Below are positions 1 to 7,708 of a stretch of DNA of 64,000 bases, piece after piece. Made by a program: the position numbers and the translations under genes. Origin of the DNA: Akkermansia muciniphila (lineage in GTDB: Bacteria; Verrucomicrobiota; Verrucomicrobiia; Verrucomicrobiales; Akkermansiaceae); contig NZ_JABDHQ010000001.1 in NCBI RefSeq assembly GCF_018709685.1, forward strand, positions 248,001 to 312,000, written 5' to 3'. The notes under the pieces are model-generated. The model saw only the letters and a program-made list of their open reading frames with translations. It had not been told where the DNA came from and made no database searches. Every line of letters begins with the position of its first letter. The stretch's first letter is position 1.

Positions 1-470
1 TCCGGGCCGTCCTCGGGTTCTTCCAGCAGGATTTTCGCCAGGTTGTGTTCCTTGCTGCCGTCCTTTCTGCTGGCCGCCTGGCCCAGAATCTTGCTGCGGA
101 AGCCGGAAACGAGCTTCTCCTTTTCCTTTTCCGTCACGGCTTTTTCCCAGAAGGCGGAATGGACGGCCTTGGAATAGGCAAGCGCCCAGCTGATGGTCTT
201 GGGATCGTTCAGGTGGTAGCCGTCCGCGATCAGCTCGGAGCTCTGCATGTTGTTGGTCAGGATTTCCTCATTGGCGTCCATGATGCGGCCGCGCTGGGGC
301 AGGAGAACCTCCCGTTCAATGATGCCGCCGCTGGGCACGCCGCCCGTTTTCCGGGGGGAAACCAGCTGAAGGTTGACCAGCGTCAGCATCAGCCAGATGA
401 CCGCAGCGCCCGCCACGCCGCACAGGACGAGGCTTCTTCTGGCAAATCTGGACTTCGTGATCGTGGTCAT
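1..470 (-). CDS. ftsI: Penicillin-binding protein FtsI (PBP3-like), N-terminal part only
   Basis: This is the first 156 residues of a septal transpeptidase; the gene runs off the left edge. A basic start (MTTITKSRFARRS) leads into one membrane helix (about residues 14-34, rich in L, V and A). The segment IIEREVLLPQRGRIMDANEEI follows, which matches the conserved RG.I.DRNG-type block at the start of the PBP dimerisation domain. The catalytic SxxK region is outside the window. It lies 15 bp downstream of the ftsL-like gene in the dcw order mraZ-rsmH-ftsL-ftsI, the best support for FtsI rather than another class B PBP. Its role would be cross-linking septal peptidoglycan in the periplasm. Confidence 0.82.
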   Translation of the reverse strand, partial: MTTITKSRFARRSLVLCGVAGAAVIWLMLTLVNLQLVSPRKTGGVPSGGIIEREVLLPQRGRIMDANEEILTNNMQSSELIADGYHLNDPKTISWALAYSKAVHSAFWEKAVTEKEKEKLVSGFRSKILGQAASRKDGSKEHNLAKILLEEPEDGP

Positions 471-485
471 GAACGGCTCAACGCA

Positions 486-830
486 TTAATTGCCTGCCGC
501 GGCAATGCGGGAGGCGTTTTCAGAGGAAATGTATTCGATGGCGGAGGGCTCAATAGGCTGCAGGCTGGACTTGTCCTGGGCCAGACGGTCGCGGATGGCC
601 CAGCGGCTGGTCAGGGAGGAAGTCTTGGAGCGGTAGTATTCCTTCGTGAGTTCGCAGGAGGCGATCTCCTCGTTCATTTGCTTGATGTCGCGGGCGACCT
701 GGATCTGGTCGTTCTTCAGCACGGCATAAGTGATGCCCGCTCCGCAGGTCAGGGCGGCGAAGGCAATGAGCCACATGATCATGCTTACGCTGATCTGGTG
801 GCCGGTGAAACGCTGTTTGAATTTTTTCAT
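486..830 (-). CDS. FtsL-like cell-division protein
   Basis: A 114-residue bitopic protein: short basic cytoplasmic start (MKKFKQRF), one membrane helix around residues 16-37 (SMIMWLIAFAALTCGAGITY), then a charged, probably coiled-coil segment of about 50 residues (DIKQMNEEIASCELTKEYYR). Size, topology and position between rsmH and ftsI are those of FtsL, which bridges the FtsQBL complex and the FtsWI synthase. FtsL sequences diverge widely, so the call rests mainly on topology and synteny. The ATG at 830 is chosen because the hydrophobic pattern begins there; the longer upstream frame overlaps rsmH and would be a shadow. Confidence 0.72.
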   Translation of the reverse strand: MKKFKQRFTGHQISVSMIMWLIAFAALTCGAGITYAVLKNDQIQVARDIKQMNEEIASCELTKEYYRSKTSSLTSRWAIRDRLAQDKSSLQPIEPSAIEYISSENASRIAAAGN

Positions 831-852
831 GGTGGTGGCGAAGGAGAGGGTG

Positions 853-2418
853 TCAGATGATTTTTTCCACGCCGCGCAATTTGGCGCTGCGGGAACGGTG
901 GTTGGTTGAAAGTTCTTCTTCTCCCGCGGTGACGGGTTTGCGGGAAAGCAGGCGGAAGCAGTAATCCGGATTGGGGCGCGGCGCCGGCCATTCCGGGCGG
1001 TCGATCTCCGGACGGCTCCGGAGGTCGAAGAACTGCTTGACCCTGCGGTCTTCCAGGCTGTGGAAGGTGATGACGGCCATGCGCCCCCCCTTGCCGAGCA
1101 GGCGCACGGAGGAATCCAGCAGGGCGTCCAGGGCGTCCAGCTCACCGTTGACGGCGATTCTCAGGGCCTGGAATGTGCGGGTGCCGGGGTGCTGCCTGCC
1201 CTTGCGGGGGAGAACGGATTCCACCACGCGGGCAAGCTGGGTAGTGGTGGTGATGGGAGCCTGGGAGCGGGCCTTCACGATGGCGCGGGCGATGGCGCGG
1301 GAGGCGCGTTCCTCGCCGAACTGCCAGAGAATGTCCGCGATCTCTTCCTCCGGAGCCTCGTTTACCAGGTTCCGGGCGGAGAAGGCGGCGCGGGTATCCA
1401 TGCGCATGTCCAGCGGGCCGTCTTCCCGGAAGGAAAAGCCGCGGGAGGCGGTGTCAAGCTGGTGGGAGGAAACGCCCAGGTCCGCCAGAAGGCCGTCCAC
1501 CCGGGAAACGCCCTGCCCGGCGAGGATGGCTTCCACATCCTGGAAATTGCCCGCGAGCACCTTGAAGCGGTCACCGAAGCGGGCCAGCTTGAGCATGGCG
1601 GCGCGGCGGGCGTCAGGATCACGGTCAATGCCCCAGACGGTAGCGCCCTGCTCCAGAAGAAGTTCCGTGTGGCCGCCGCCGCCCAGCGTGCAGTCCACGA
1701 TGAGTTTGCCGGGGCCTGCCTCCAGCATGTCCACCGTTTCATGCAGCAGGACGGTGATGTGGCTGAAGCCGCTGCCGGAGGCGGCTTCGTCCGTTTCCGC
1801 GTCAGCGGCGGCGGAAACGGCGTCATCCCCCAGCTCGGCAATCAGGGCGTCCACTTTGGCTCCGGCTTCCTGAGCCTTCAGGGCTTCCGTGTGGTACACG
1901 TTTTCCCAGGCCATGGAGGGGGCGAGCGCCTTCCAGGAGCAGACCAGTTCATCCACTCCCTTTTCCTCCGTCAGCTCCGCAACCACATGCACATGGTTGC
2001 GGCAGATGCTCCACGCCAGCACGCGGCAGGAGGTGGCGTCCGCCAGGCCGTCCGCCATGGCCTGAATCTCCTCCGGGCGGATGTGCGTACCCGCGCCCGC
2101 GCGTAAGGAAAGCTCAACGTGGCCGTCAAAAGCCCGGTTCAGGCTGGAGGACAATGCGCCCAGTTTGCCATAGGCGCCCTTCTGGCCCGCCAGGGACATT
2201 TCCCCGGTGATGCGCGTTTTTTCCTGCTGCCAGGCGATCATATCCTGCGCCGGAAGGGCGTCATGCCCCCAGAAAACAATGGAATACGCCGTGACTTCCG
2301 CATCCAGCCCGGTTCTGGCCCCGACGCCCAGGCTGGAAACAAGCCAGCCCGGGCGCAGCGCAAGCGTTGCGTAGGGACGGGCCTGATGCGTGGGCGGAAT
2401 GGTGGAGTCAGGGGGCAT
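853..2418 (-). CDS. rsmH: 16S rRNA (cytosine1402-N4)-methyltransferase RsmH with an extra N-terminal HUH/REP-transposase-like domain
   Basis: Residues about 219-521 are a complete RsmH (MraW): they begin HITVLLHETVDML, contain the SAM-binding block DCTLGGGGHT (242-251), GIDRDPDA, the LADLGVSSHQLD segment and the C-terminal LSRKPV..EE...N.RSRSAKLR block. RsmH normally starts almost directly at the HxPVL motif and is about 310 residues long. Here about 218 residues precede it. They resemble REP-associated tyrosine transposases: YSIVFWGHDALPAQDMIAW parallels the usual FRLxDSLP start, and VLAWSICRNHVHVVAEL parallels AWVVMPNHVHVL, with an HVH (HUH-type) triad at 142-144. The reading frame is continuous. 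It lies 9 bp after mraZ. Function of the extra domain is unknown; it may be an inactive RNA- or DNA-binding remnant. Confidence 0.9.
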   Translation of the reverse strand: MPPDSTIPPTHQARPYATLALRPGWLVSSLGVGARTGLDAEVTAYSIVFWGHDALPAQDMIAWQQEKTRITGEMSLAGQKGAYGKLGALSSSLNRAFDGHVELSLRAGAGTHIRPEEIQAMADGLADATSCRVLAWSICRNHVHVVAELTEEKGVDELVCSWKALAPSMAWENVYHTEALKAQEAGAKVDALIAELGDDAVSAAADAETDEAASGSGFSHITVLLHETVDMLEAGPGKLIVDCTLGGGGHTELLLEQGATVWGIDRDPDARRAAMLKLARFGDRFKVLAGNFQDVEAILAGQGVSRVDGLLADLGVSSHQLDTASRGFSFREDGPLDMRMDTRAAFSARNLVNEAPEEEIADILWQFGEERASRAIARAIVKARSQAPITTTTQLARVVESVLPRKGRQHPGTRTFQALRIAVNGELDALDALLDSSVRLLGKGGRMAVITFHSLEDRRVKQFFDLRSRPEIDRPEWPAPRPNPDYCFRLLSRKPVTAGEEELSTNHRSRSAKLRGVEKII

Positions 2419-2427
2419 GAAGGGAGA

Positions 2428-2883
2428 TTAGAGAATGCCGTAGGATTGGTTGATGTCGGAGATGCTGGCGTTTTCACGCCGGGAAACCTCTTCATAGAGG
2501 GACGGTTCCCATAATTCGAAGTATCCTCTCCGCGCGGCCAGCCTGACGGAGGAACTTAATTGTGCGTGCTCGCACATTTGTTTGGGTATCAGCAATTTAC
2601 CCTGGGCGTTAATGACGGCCTCCACGCAATTGGCGTATAATCTGCCGATGAACAGGTCAATCTGCGCTTCCGTGTATCCGGGAGTAGATTCAATCTTATC
2701 AATGATTTGCTGGAATTTTTCCCGCGTGTAGGCTTTAACGGTCGGCAGTTCAAGGCGCCGTCCGGACAACAGGAGCAGGGCGCAACCTTCGGTAGGCCTC
2801 CATTCAGTCGGAATTGCAATCCGGTTTTTGGGGTCCAGCTTGTGGGTGTATGCACCAAAAAGGTTGTCAGATACACTGCTCAT
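2428..2883 (-). CDS. mraZ: Transcriptional regulator MraZ
   Basis: A 151-residue MraZ with both SpoVT-AbrB-like halves: FGAYTHKLDPKNRIAIPTEWR near the N-terminus and VINAQGKLLIPKQMCEHAQL in the second half. It is the first gene of the dcw cluster and in studied bacteria represses or tunes that cluster by binding direct repeats upstream of itself. The ATG at 2883 is preferred; in-frame GTG codons at 2886 and 2898 would give slightly longer proteins, but the one at 2898 lies only about 8 nt after the predicted transcription start. No convincing Shine-Dalgarno sequence precedes any of the three. Matching operator repeats are present upstream. Confidence 0.93.
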   Translation of the reverse strand: MSSVSDNLFGAYTHKLDPKNRIAIPTEWRPTEGCALLLLSGRRLELPTVKAYTREKFQQIIDKIESTPGYTEAQIDLFIGRLYANCVEAVINAQGKLLIPKQMCEHAQLSSSVRLAARRGYFELWEPSLYEEVSRRENASISDINQSYGIL

Positions 2884-2901
2884 CACATGCAAGTACACTA
2901 C

Positions 2902-2931
2902 GTAGTGACTTCAATACACTTTAATGCACTT
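2902..2931 (-). promoter_or_regulatory. MraZ box: three direct repeats with 10-bp period
   Basis: Read on the minus strand, three units AAGTGCATTA, AAGTGTATTG and AAGTCACTAC follow one another without gaps. The AAGTG core and 10-bp spacing fit the published MraZ box pattern (AAAGTG-type repeats in Mollicutes, TGGG repeats every 10 bp in E. coli). The repeats cover the predicted -10 region of the mraZ promoter, which fits autorepression. Confidence 0.75.
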
Positions 2932-2941
2932 GAAATGTCAA
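2913..2941 (-). promoter_or_regulatory. Predicted sigma70-type promoter of the mraZ/dcw operon
   Basis: Minus strand: a perfect -35 TTGACA (2941-2936), 17-nt spacer, then TGTATT as -10 (2918-2913, 4 of 6 matches). The predicted start is near 2906, about 23 nt before the mraZ ATG. The spacer and -10 overlap the MraZ repeats. Confidence 0.6.
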
Positions 2942-3005
2942 CACCGTACTGGAAAAAAGTATTTTTTCTTGTGTTCATGTCGTGAAAAAAAGCATTGATC
3001 CGGTC

Positions 3006-3034
3006 TTGCGCCGCTCCGGGGCCGGTATTATATT
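3006..3034 (+). promoter_or_regulatory. Predicted promoter giving a leaderless transcript
   Basis: TTGCGC (3006-3011), 17-nt spacer, TATATT (3029-3034). The usual start site 7 nt after the -10 falls on the A of the ATG at 3041, so the transcript of the following gene may have no 5' leader. No Shine-Dalgarno sequence lies upstream. Confidence 0.45.
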
Positions 3035-3040
3035 CCGCGC

Positions 3041-3820
3041 ATGATGCAGTTTTGCGTGTTGGGCAGCGGCAGCGGAGGAAATGCCACCATCGTGAAAGCG
3101 GGGGAAACCATGCTGCTGGTGGATGCCGGGTTCAGCGCCGCCAGGCTGCGGGATAAAATGAAATCCGCCGGCGTGGAGCCGGATGATCTGGACGCCATCC
3201 TGCTCACCCACGAGCACACCGACCACATGAAAGGCGTGCACCAGTTCACCAAGAAATACACCGTGCGCGTTTATGCCACGCGCCACACGGCCATGTGCGT
3301 TCAGGAAAAGGCGCCGGAAGCCCCCTGGGCCTACTTTGAAAAAGGGCAGTCCTTTAAAATAGGGGACATTGTGGTCACCCCCTTTGCCACCTACCATGAC
3401 GCCGTGGACCCCGTGGGATTCAAGTTTGAAACGGAACAGTCCAGCCTGGGCTTCATTTCCGATACGGGGCACGCTCCCGGAAGCGTGGCGGAGCACCTCT
3501 CCATGGTGGACAGCCTGGTGGTGGAATCAAACTATGATCCGGACATGCTGGCCGCCACCCCCAAGCGGCCTTGGCCGCTGAAGCAGCGCATAGCCTCCGA
3601 GCACGGCCACCTGTCCAACGAACAGGCCTGCGACCTGCTGAGGCGCATCGCCCATGACGCCCTGAAAAACGTGGTGCTGGCCCACCTGAGTGCAGAAAGC
3701 AATTCTCCGGCATTGGCAGAAAGCCTGATGCGTGCTACCCTGCATGACATGGGGCTGGCCTCCACCTCCCTGTTCTGCGCCAGCCAGGACTCCTGCCTGC
3801 CGTGGATACGGGTCTGCTGA
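3041..3820 (+). CDS. Metallo-beta-lactamase-fold hydrolase, YycJ/WalJ-like
   Basis: 259 residues. The start MMQFCVLGSGSGGNATIV is characteristic of the YycJ/WalJ group of the MBL fold. The metal-binding block THEHTDHMKG (HxHxDH) is intact, followed by the later conserved SDTGHAPG, VESNYDPDML, SEHGHLSNEQA and LAHLSAESNSP segments. Members are 5'-exonuclease-like or associated with cell-wall signalling in Firmicutes; no walKR genes are seen here, so the role is unassigned beyond a zinc-dependent hydrolase. The gene is divergent from mraZ. Two ATG codons (3041, 3044) are possible starts. Confidence 0.88.
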   Translation: MMQFCVLGSGSGGNATIVKAGETMLLVDAGFSAARLRDKMKSAGVEPDDLDAILLTHEHTDHMKGVHQFTKKYTVRVYATRHTAMCVQEKAPEAPWAYFEKGQSFKIGDIVVTPFATYHDAVDPVGFKFETEQSSLGFISDTGHAPGSVAEHLSMVDSLVVESNYDPDMLAATPKRPWPLKQRIASEHGHLSNEQACDLLRRIAHDALKNVVLAHLSAESNSPALAESLMRATLHDMGLASTSLFCASQDSCLPWIRVC

Positions 3821-3848
3821 AGCTCTCCTCTTCCTCCTTTCCCCCGCC

Positions 3849-4502
3849 ATGTTCCTCTCCATCTGTGAAATCATGAGCACGATCATTGGAGCCCTGGCGG
3901 GGTCCATTGCTTCCTCACGGGTGAAGATGGACCTGTTCGGCGTGATTGTCTGCGGCACCCTGGCAGCCCTGGGTGGGGGAACCGTGCGCGACGTCCTGCT
4001 GGACATTCCGGTGTACTGGACGCTCCCTTCCGGGGAAATCTTCGTCCTGGCCGCCGTCGTCACCAGCCTGGGAACCTTCTACGTAGCCCAGAAATATCCG
4101 CCCCCCATGGGCACCATCCGCGTGGCGGACGCCATCGTGCTGGCCCTCTTCGGCATGATCGGCACGGAAAAATCTTATCTCCACGGTTATACCTCCACCG
4201 TTTCCGTGATGATGGGCATCTGCACCGGCGTGGCGGGCGGCCTGCTGCGCGATGTGCTCACCGGAAATGTTCCCTATGTGTTCCGTCCCGGTGAACTGTA
4301 CGCCACCGCGGCCCTGCTGGGCGGCGTGGCGTACGCGGTGCTTTACTACTTCGGGATCGACTCCTCCACCTGCTTCGTGACGGGGTTCGTAGTCACGCTC
4401 TCCGTGCGCCTGGCGGCCATCCGGTGGAACTGGAACCTGCCTTCTTACATCCCCCTGTTTTCCCCGGAAGCGGAATCTGAAGATGAAGGAAGTGAACGGT
4501 AG
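3849..4502 (+). CDS. UPF0126 / TRIC-like membrane protein
   Basis: 217 residues, mostly hydrophobic, with the internal duplication typical of the UPF0126 (YadS/YicG) family: GGGTVRDVLLDIPVYW in the first half and AGGLLRDVLTGNVPYVF in the second. Each half has three predicted helices. The family has the fold of TRIC cation channels, and one member has been linked to glycine transport; the substrate here is unknown. The start at 3849 is chosen because it opens the first hydrophobic helix; the longer frame overlaps the preceding gene. Its last 58 bp are also read on the other strand by the CBS/HEPN gene. Confidence 0.85.
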   Translation: MFLSICEIMSTIIGALAGSIASSRVKMDLFGVIVCGTLAALGGGTVRDVLLDIPVYWTLPSGEIFVLAAVVTSLGTFYVAQKYPPPMGTIRVADAIVLALFGMIGTEKSYLHGYTSTVSVMMGICTGVAGGLLRDVLTGNVPYVFRPGELYATAALLGGVAYAVLYYFGIDSSTCFVTGFVVTLSVRLAAIRWNWNLPSYIPLFSPEAESEDEGSER

Positions 4503-5269
4503 AAGATTATGGATGTGAGATAGTTATATATTTTTTCTAGTTGATTGCATTTATCATGCGTGTTTCCACTGGGTTTAAAATGCATGATACCATTTCTTAT
4601 ATTTCTAATTTCATCAAATTCTCTAAGAAATATTTCTTTATCAACATATTTGAGTTCTAATTTTTTCCAAATATTGTCTTCTTTTATTAATGAAATGTAA
4701 TTTCCAAAGGTGAGATCATTAATAGAATTTAATTGAGTATTCCTATTTAAAATTTCTTTAATTTCACAGAGTGGAATTATTTTAATTAATTTACGAATAA
4801 TTTTTTCTATTTGCTCTAGAAGAAAAAAAGGTTGTGCCATTTCAAGAAATTGAAGAGAAATATCTGTTGTAGTTATAATTCCAGATATTTTATTAGATGT
4901 ATCTGTATCCATGACACAGACAAAATCGTGTTCGTAAATAGATCTAATTGCGTTTAATAGTGGAGTATCCAATGATACCTTGATTACATGCTTATTTACA
5001 TAGTGTTTAACTATATCCAATTGCACTCCTTGTGAAAATGCTGTACCTATAGTTGTCCATGAAATATAACCGATTAACTCTTCTTCTTCAGAAAGCACAG
5101 GTAGTTGAGAATAATTGTTTATTCTCATAATAGTAATAGCTTTATCTAATTTGTCATGTTCATAAATAAATTCAGGTTTCGATATGTTGTCTTTAATTTG
5201 TTTTAACCTGATGATAGGATCTTCTGTTTCACAGCTCATTTTTTGAATATAAGGATTTGAATTTTTCAA
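4445..5269 (-). CDS. CBS-domain protein with HEPN-like C-terminal domain (probably acquired)
   Basis: 274 residues. About 30-145 form a CBS pair: PEFIYEHDKLDKAITIM with QLPVLSEEEELIGYIS, then VSLDTPLLNAIRSIYEHDF with ISGIITTTDIS. The C-terminal part (150-255) is helical and holds EIRNIRNGIMHF, where R225 and H230 fit the HEPN ribonuclease signature R-x4-H. CBS pairs usually bind adenine nucleotides, so a ligand-gated RNase is a reasonable inference, as in some toxin or anti-phage proteins. The gene is very AT-rich (roughly 30 % GC by eye) between GC-rich neighbours, a sign of horizontal transfer. Its last 18 codons run antisense into the UPF0126 gene and are GC-rich. It ends the minus-strand series 20 bp after mnmE. 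Confidence 0.78.
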   Translation of the reverse strand: MKNSNPYIQKMSCETEDPIIRLKQIKDNISKPEFIYEHDKLDKAITIMRINNYSQLPVLSEEEELIGYISWTTIGTAFSQGVQLDIVKHYVNKHVIKVSLDTPLLNAIRSIYEHDFVCVMDTDTSNKISGIITTTDISLQFLEMAQPFFLLEQIEKIIRKLIKIIPLCEIKEILNRNTQLNSINDLTFGNYISLIKEDNIWKKLELKYVDKEIFLREFDEIRNIRNGIMHFKPSGNTHDKCNQLEKIYNYLTSIIFYRSLPSSSDSASGENRGM

Positions 5270-5288
5270 ACTGCTATCTTTTTTAATA

Positions 5289-6638
5289 CTATTTGCCCAG
5301 GCAGAAGGAGGAGAAAATAGCGCCCAGGACGTCCTCCGTATCCACGGCTCCGGTGATTTCCCCCAGGTGCGTCAGGGCTTCCCTGAGTTCCAATGCCGTA
5401 AATTCCGGGCTCTCCTGCCGGGAGATGGACTCTGAAGCCAGCCGGATGTGCTCCAGGCACAGGCCCAGTTCATGCTGGTGCCGGGCGTTGATGGCCACCT
5501 GGGAGCTGCCCGTTTCACCGGGCAGGGCGGAGGCAAAGGCGCGAACGATGGCTTCTTCCAATTCCTCTCTGCCCTCTCCGGCGGCGCAGGAGAACCTGAT
5601 GCCGGGAATGGTTTTCCAGTCCGGATGGATTCCCAGGTCGCACTTGTTCAGGACCAGCAGCCGCGGCGCGGTGCGCCCGGCGGTCAGGAAGGGTTCTGTG
5701 CGGGGCGCGGAGGCGTCCGCCACTTCCAGAACCAGGTCCGCGGTTTCCAGCGCCCGGTTGGTGCGGGTGATGCCTGCCTGTTCAATCACGTCAGATGATT
5801 CCCGGACGCCTGCCGTGTCAATCAGCCGCAGGGCCAGCCCGGCGAGCTGGATGGATTCCTCCACCGTGTCCCGCGTGGTTCCGGCAATGTTGCTGACAAT
5901 GGCGCGCTCATACCCCAGCAGGGTATTCAGCAGACTGGATTTTCCGACATTGGGCGGTCCGGCGATCGCCGTGCGGATTCCTTCCCGCAGAAGGCGGCCG
6001 CCCTCGGCGGTCCGGAGGAGGGCGGAAAGTTTTTCTTCCATGCTCCGGAGACGCGCCAGCAAACCGGAGGCAGTGTCCGGGGAAATGTCTTCATCCGGAA
6101 AATCAATATAGGCTTCAATATGGGCCAGAACATGAACCAGGCACTCCTTCAGTTCGTCCACCTGGGAGCCAATGCCCCCGTCCAGCTGGCTTTGCGCGGC
6201 TTTCAGGGCCAGGTCGCTCCCGGCGGAAATCACGTCCATCACGGCCTCAGCCTGGGTCAGGTCCATGCGCCCGTTCAGGAAGGCCCTCTTTGTGAACTCG
6301 CCCGGTTCCGCCGGGGAAGCTCCGCACCGGTACAGGCGTTTCAGCAGGCGGTCCGTCACCAGCATGCCGCCATGGCAGGAAACTTCCACGGTATCTTCCC
6401 CCGTATAACTGGCCGGAGCCGGAAACCAGGTGATGAGCGCCTGGTCAATGGCGGCTCCGTCTGCGTCCAGGATGCGGGCCAGCGTCGCGCGCCGCGGCTG
6501 GAGGCGGTCCGTGAAGGCCGCGGGGGTGCATTGTTTCAGGATGGCCATGCAGCCGGGACCGCTCATGCGGATGACGGCGATGGCTCCCTGTCCTGCGGCG
6601 GTAGCCTGTGCGGCTATGGTGCGTTTCGGGTCAATCAT
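5289..6638 (-). CDS. mnmE: tRNA-5-carboxymethylaminomethyl-2-thiouridine synthesis GTPase MnmE
   Basis: 449 residues, full family length. The N-terminal tetrahydrofolate-binding domain includes GAIAVIRMSGPGC and the TGEDTVEVSCHGG block. The inserted G domain has a P-loop (GPPNVGKSSLLN), GTTRDT, DTAG (LIDTAGVRES) and NKCD. The C-terminal helix ends SSFCLGK, retaining the conserved FC(I/L)GK cysteine. With MnmG it adds the carboxymethylaminomethyl group to U34 of certain tRNAs. Its ATG overlaps the stop of mnmA by 4 bp (ATGA), so the two enzymes that modify the same wobble base are translationally coupled. Confidence 0.96.
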   Translation of the reverse strand: MIDPKRTIAAQATAAGQGAIAVIRMSGPGCMAILKQCTPAAFTDRLQPRRATLARILDADGAAIDQALITWFPAPASYTGEDTVEVSCHGGMLVTDRLLKRLYRCGASPAEPGEFTKRAFLNGRMDLTQAEAVMDVISAGSDLALKAAQSQLDGGIGSQVDELKECLVHVLAHIEAYIDFPDEDISPDTASGLLARLRSMEEKLSALLRTAEGGRLLREGIRTAIAGPPNVGKSSLLNTLLGYERAIVSNIAGTTRDTVEESIQLAGLALRLIDTAGVRESSDVIEQAGITRTNRALETADLVLEVADASAPRTEPFLTAGRTAPRLLVLNKCDLGIHPDWKTIPGIRFSCAAGEGREELEEAIVRAFASALPGETGSSQVAINARHQHELGLCLEHIRLASESISRQESPEFTALELREALTHLGEITGAVDTEDVLGAIFSSFCLGK

Positions 6639-7708
6639 GGTTCTATGGATTCAAAAAAACCGCCGCCCAGCAGCTTGCCGCCGTCGTAAAAGGCGCAGAC
6701 CTGCCCCACGGCCAGCGCCCGGAGGGGCGTGTCAAAGCTCAGGCACACCTTTCCTTCTTCCAGATATTCGCAGGAGGCCCATTCCGCCTTGGCGCGGTAG
6801 CGGGGCTGCGCCATCACGCGGGAAGGCAGGGGAACCAACGTATTGGAAATGCTGCCAACCACCGCATGGGCGGCGTACAGTCCCTGCGTGGATGCGTCTT
6901 CATACCCCAGGATCAGGCGGTTGCGCTTGACGTCCTTCCCCACCACCACATAAGCGATTCCCTCCCGGGGGGAGGCTACGCCGTGGCCTTTCCGCTGGCC
7001 CATGGTGAACAGGTGCAGGCCGTTGTGGGAGCCGAGCACTTTTCCCTCCGTATCCACGATTTTGCCGGGCTTGTCCGGCAGGTAGTGGCGCAGGAAGTCG
7101 CTCATTTTCACCTGGCCGATGAAGCAGATGCCCTGGCTGTCCTTCTTGCGCGCTGTTGGAAGGCCGTATTTCTCCGCCAGCACGCGGACTTCCGGCTTCA
7201 GCAGGTCCCCCAGGGGGAACACGGCGCGGGCTGTCTGGTCCGGGCGCATCAGGGACAGGAAGTAGGACTGGTCCTTGTTCGGGTCCCGCCCGCGCAGGAT
7301 GAAGGAGCCTTGCGGCGTATCCAGTCTGCGGGCGTAGTGGCCCGTGGCAACGCCGTCAAACCCCTGTTCTAGGGCGTAATCCAGAAAGACGCCGAACTTC
7401 ATTTCCCGGTTGCACAGCACGTCCGGGTTGGGCGTGTATCCGGCGCGGTAGCCTTCAATCAGATAATTCACGATGCGGGCGCGGTATTCGTCCACCAGGT
7501 CAATGACCCGGAATTCAATGCCGATTTTTTTGGCGACGGCCAGCGCGTCCTGAATATCCTGTTCCCACGGGCATTCGCCGGGAATGCCCTCGTCATTCAC
7601 CCAGTTTTTCATGTAAGCCCCCACCACGTCATGCCCCTGCTCCACGAGCAGGGCTGCTGCCACGGAGCTGTCCACCCCGCCGGATAAGCCTACAAGAATA
7701 CGTGCCAC
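6635..7708 (-). CDS. mnmA: tRNA-specific 2-thiouridylase MnmA
   Basis: 357 residues from a GTG at 7708, placed directly before RILVGLSGGVDSSVAA, the PP-loop of the family. Catalytic cysteines are visible in NPDVLCNREMKFG and in GICFIGQ. Other conserved blocks are TGHYAR, DQSYFL and TMGQRKG. The enzyme transfers sulfur to C2 of U34 in tRNA-Lys, -Glu and -Gln. The open frame continues to an ATG at 7801 and would add 31 residues with no family resemblance, so the GTG start is preferred. Stop overlaps the mnmE start by 4 bp. Confidence 0.95.
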   Translation of the reverse strand: MARILVGLSGGVDSSVAAALLVEQGHDVVGAYMKNWVNDEGIPGECPWEQDIQDALAVAKKIGIEFRVIDLVDEYRARIVNYLIEGYRAGYTPNPDVLCNREMKFGVFLDYALEQGFDGVATGHYARRLDTPQGSFILRGRDPNKDQSYFLSLMRPDQTARAVFPLGDLLKPEVRVLAEKYGLPTARKKDSQGICFIGQVKMSDFLRHYLPDKPGKIVDTEGKVLGSHNGLHLFTMGQRKGHGVASPREGIAYVVVGKDVKRNRLILGYEDASTQGLYAAHAVVGSISNTLVPLPSRVMAQPRYRAKAEWASCEYLEEGKVCLSFDTPLRALAVGQVCAFYDGGKLLGGGFFESIEP

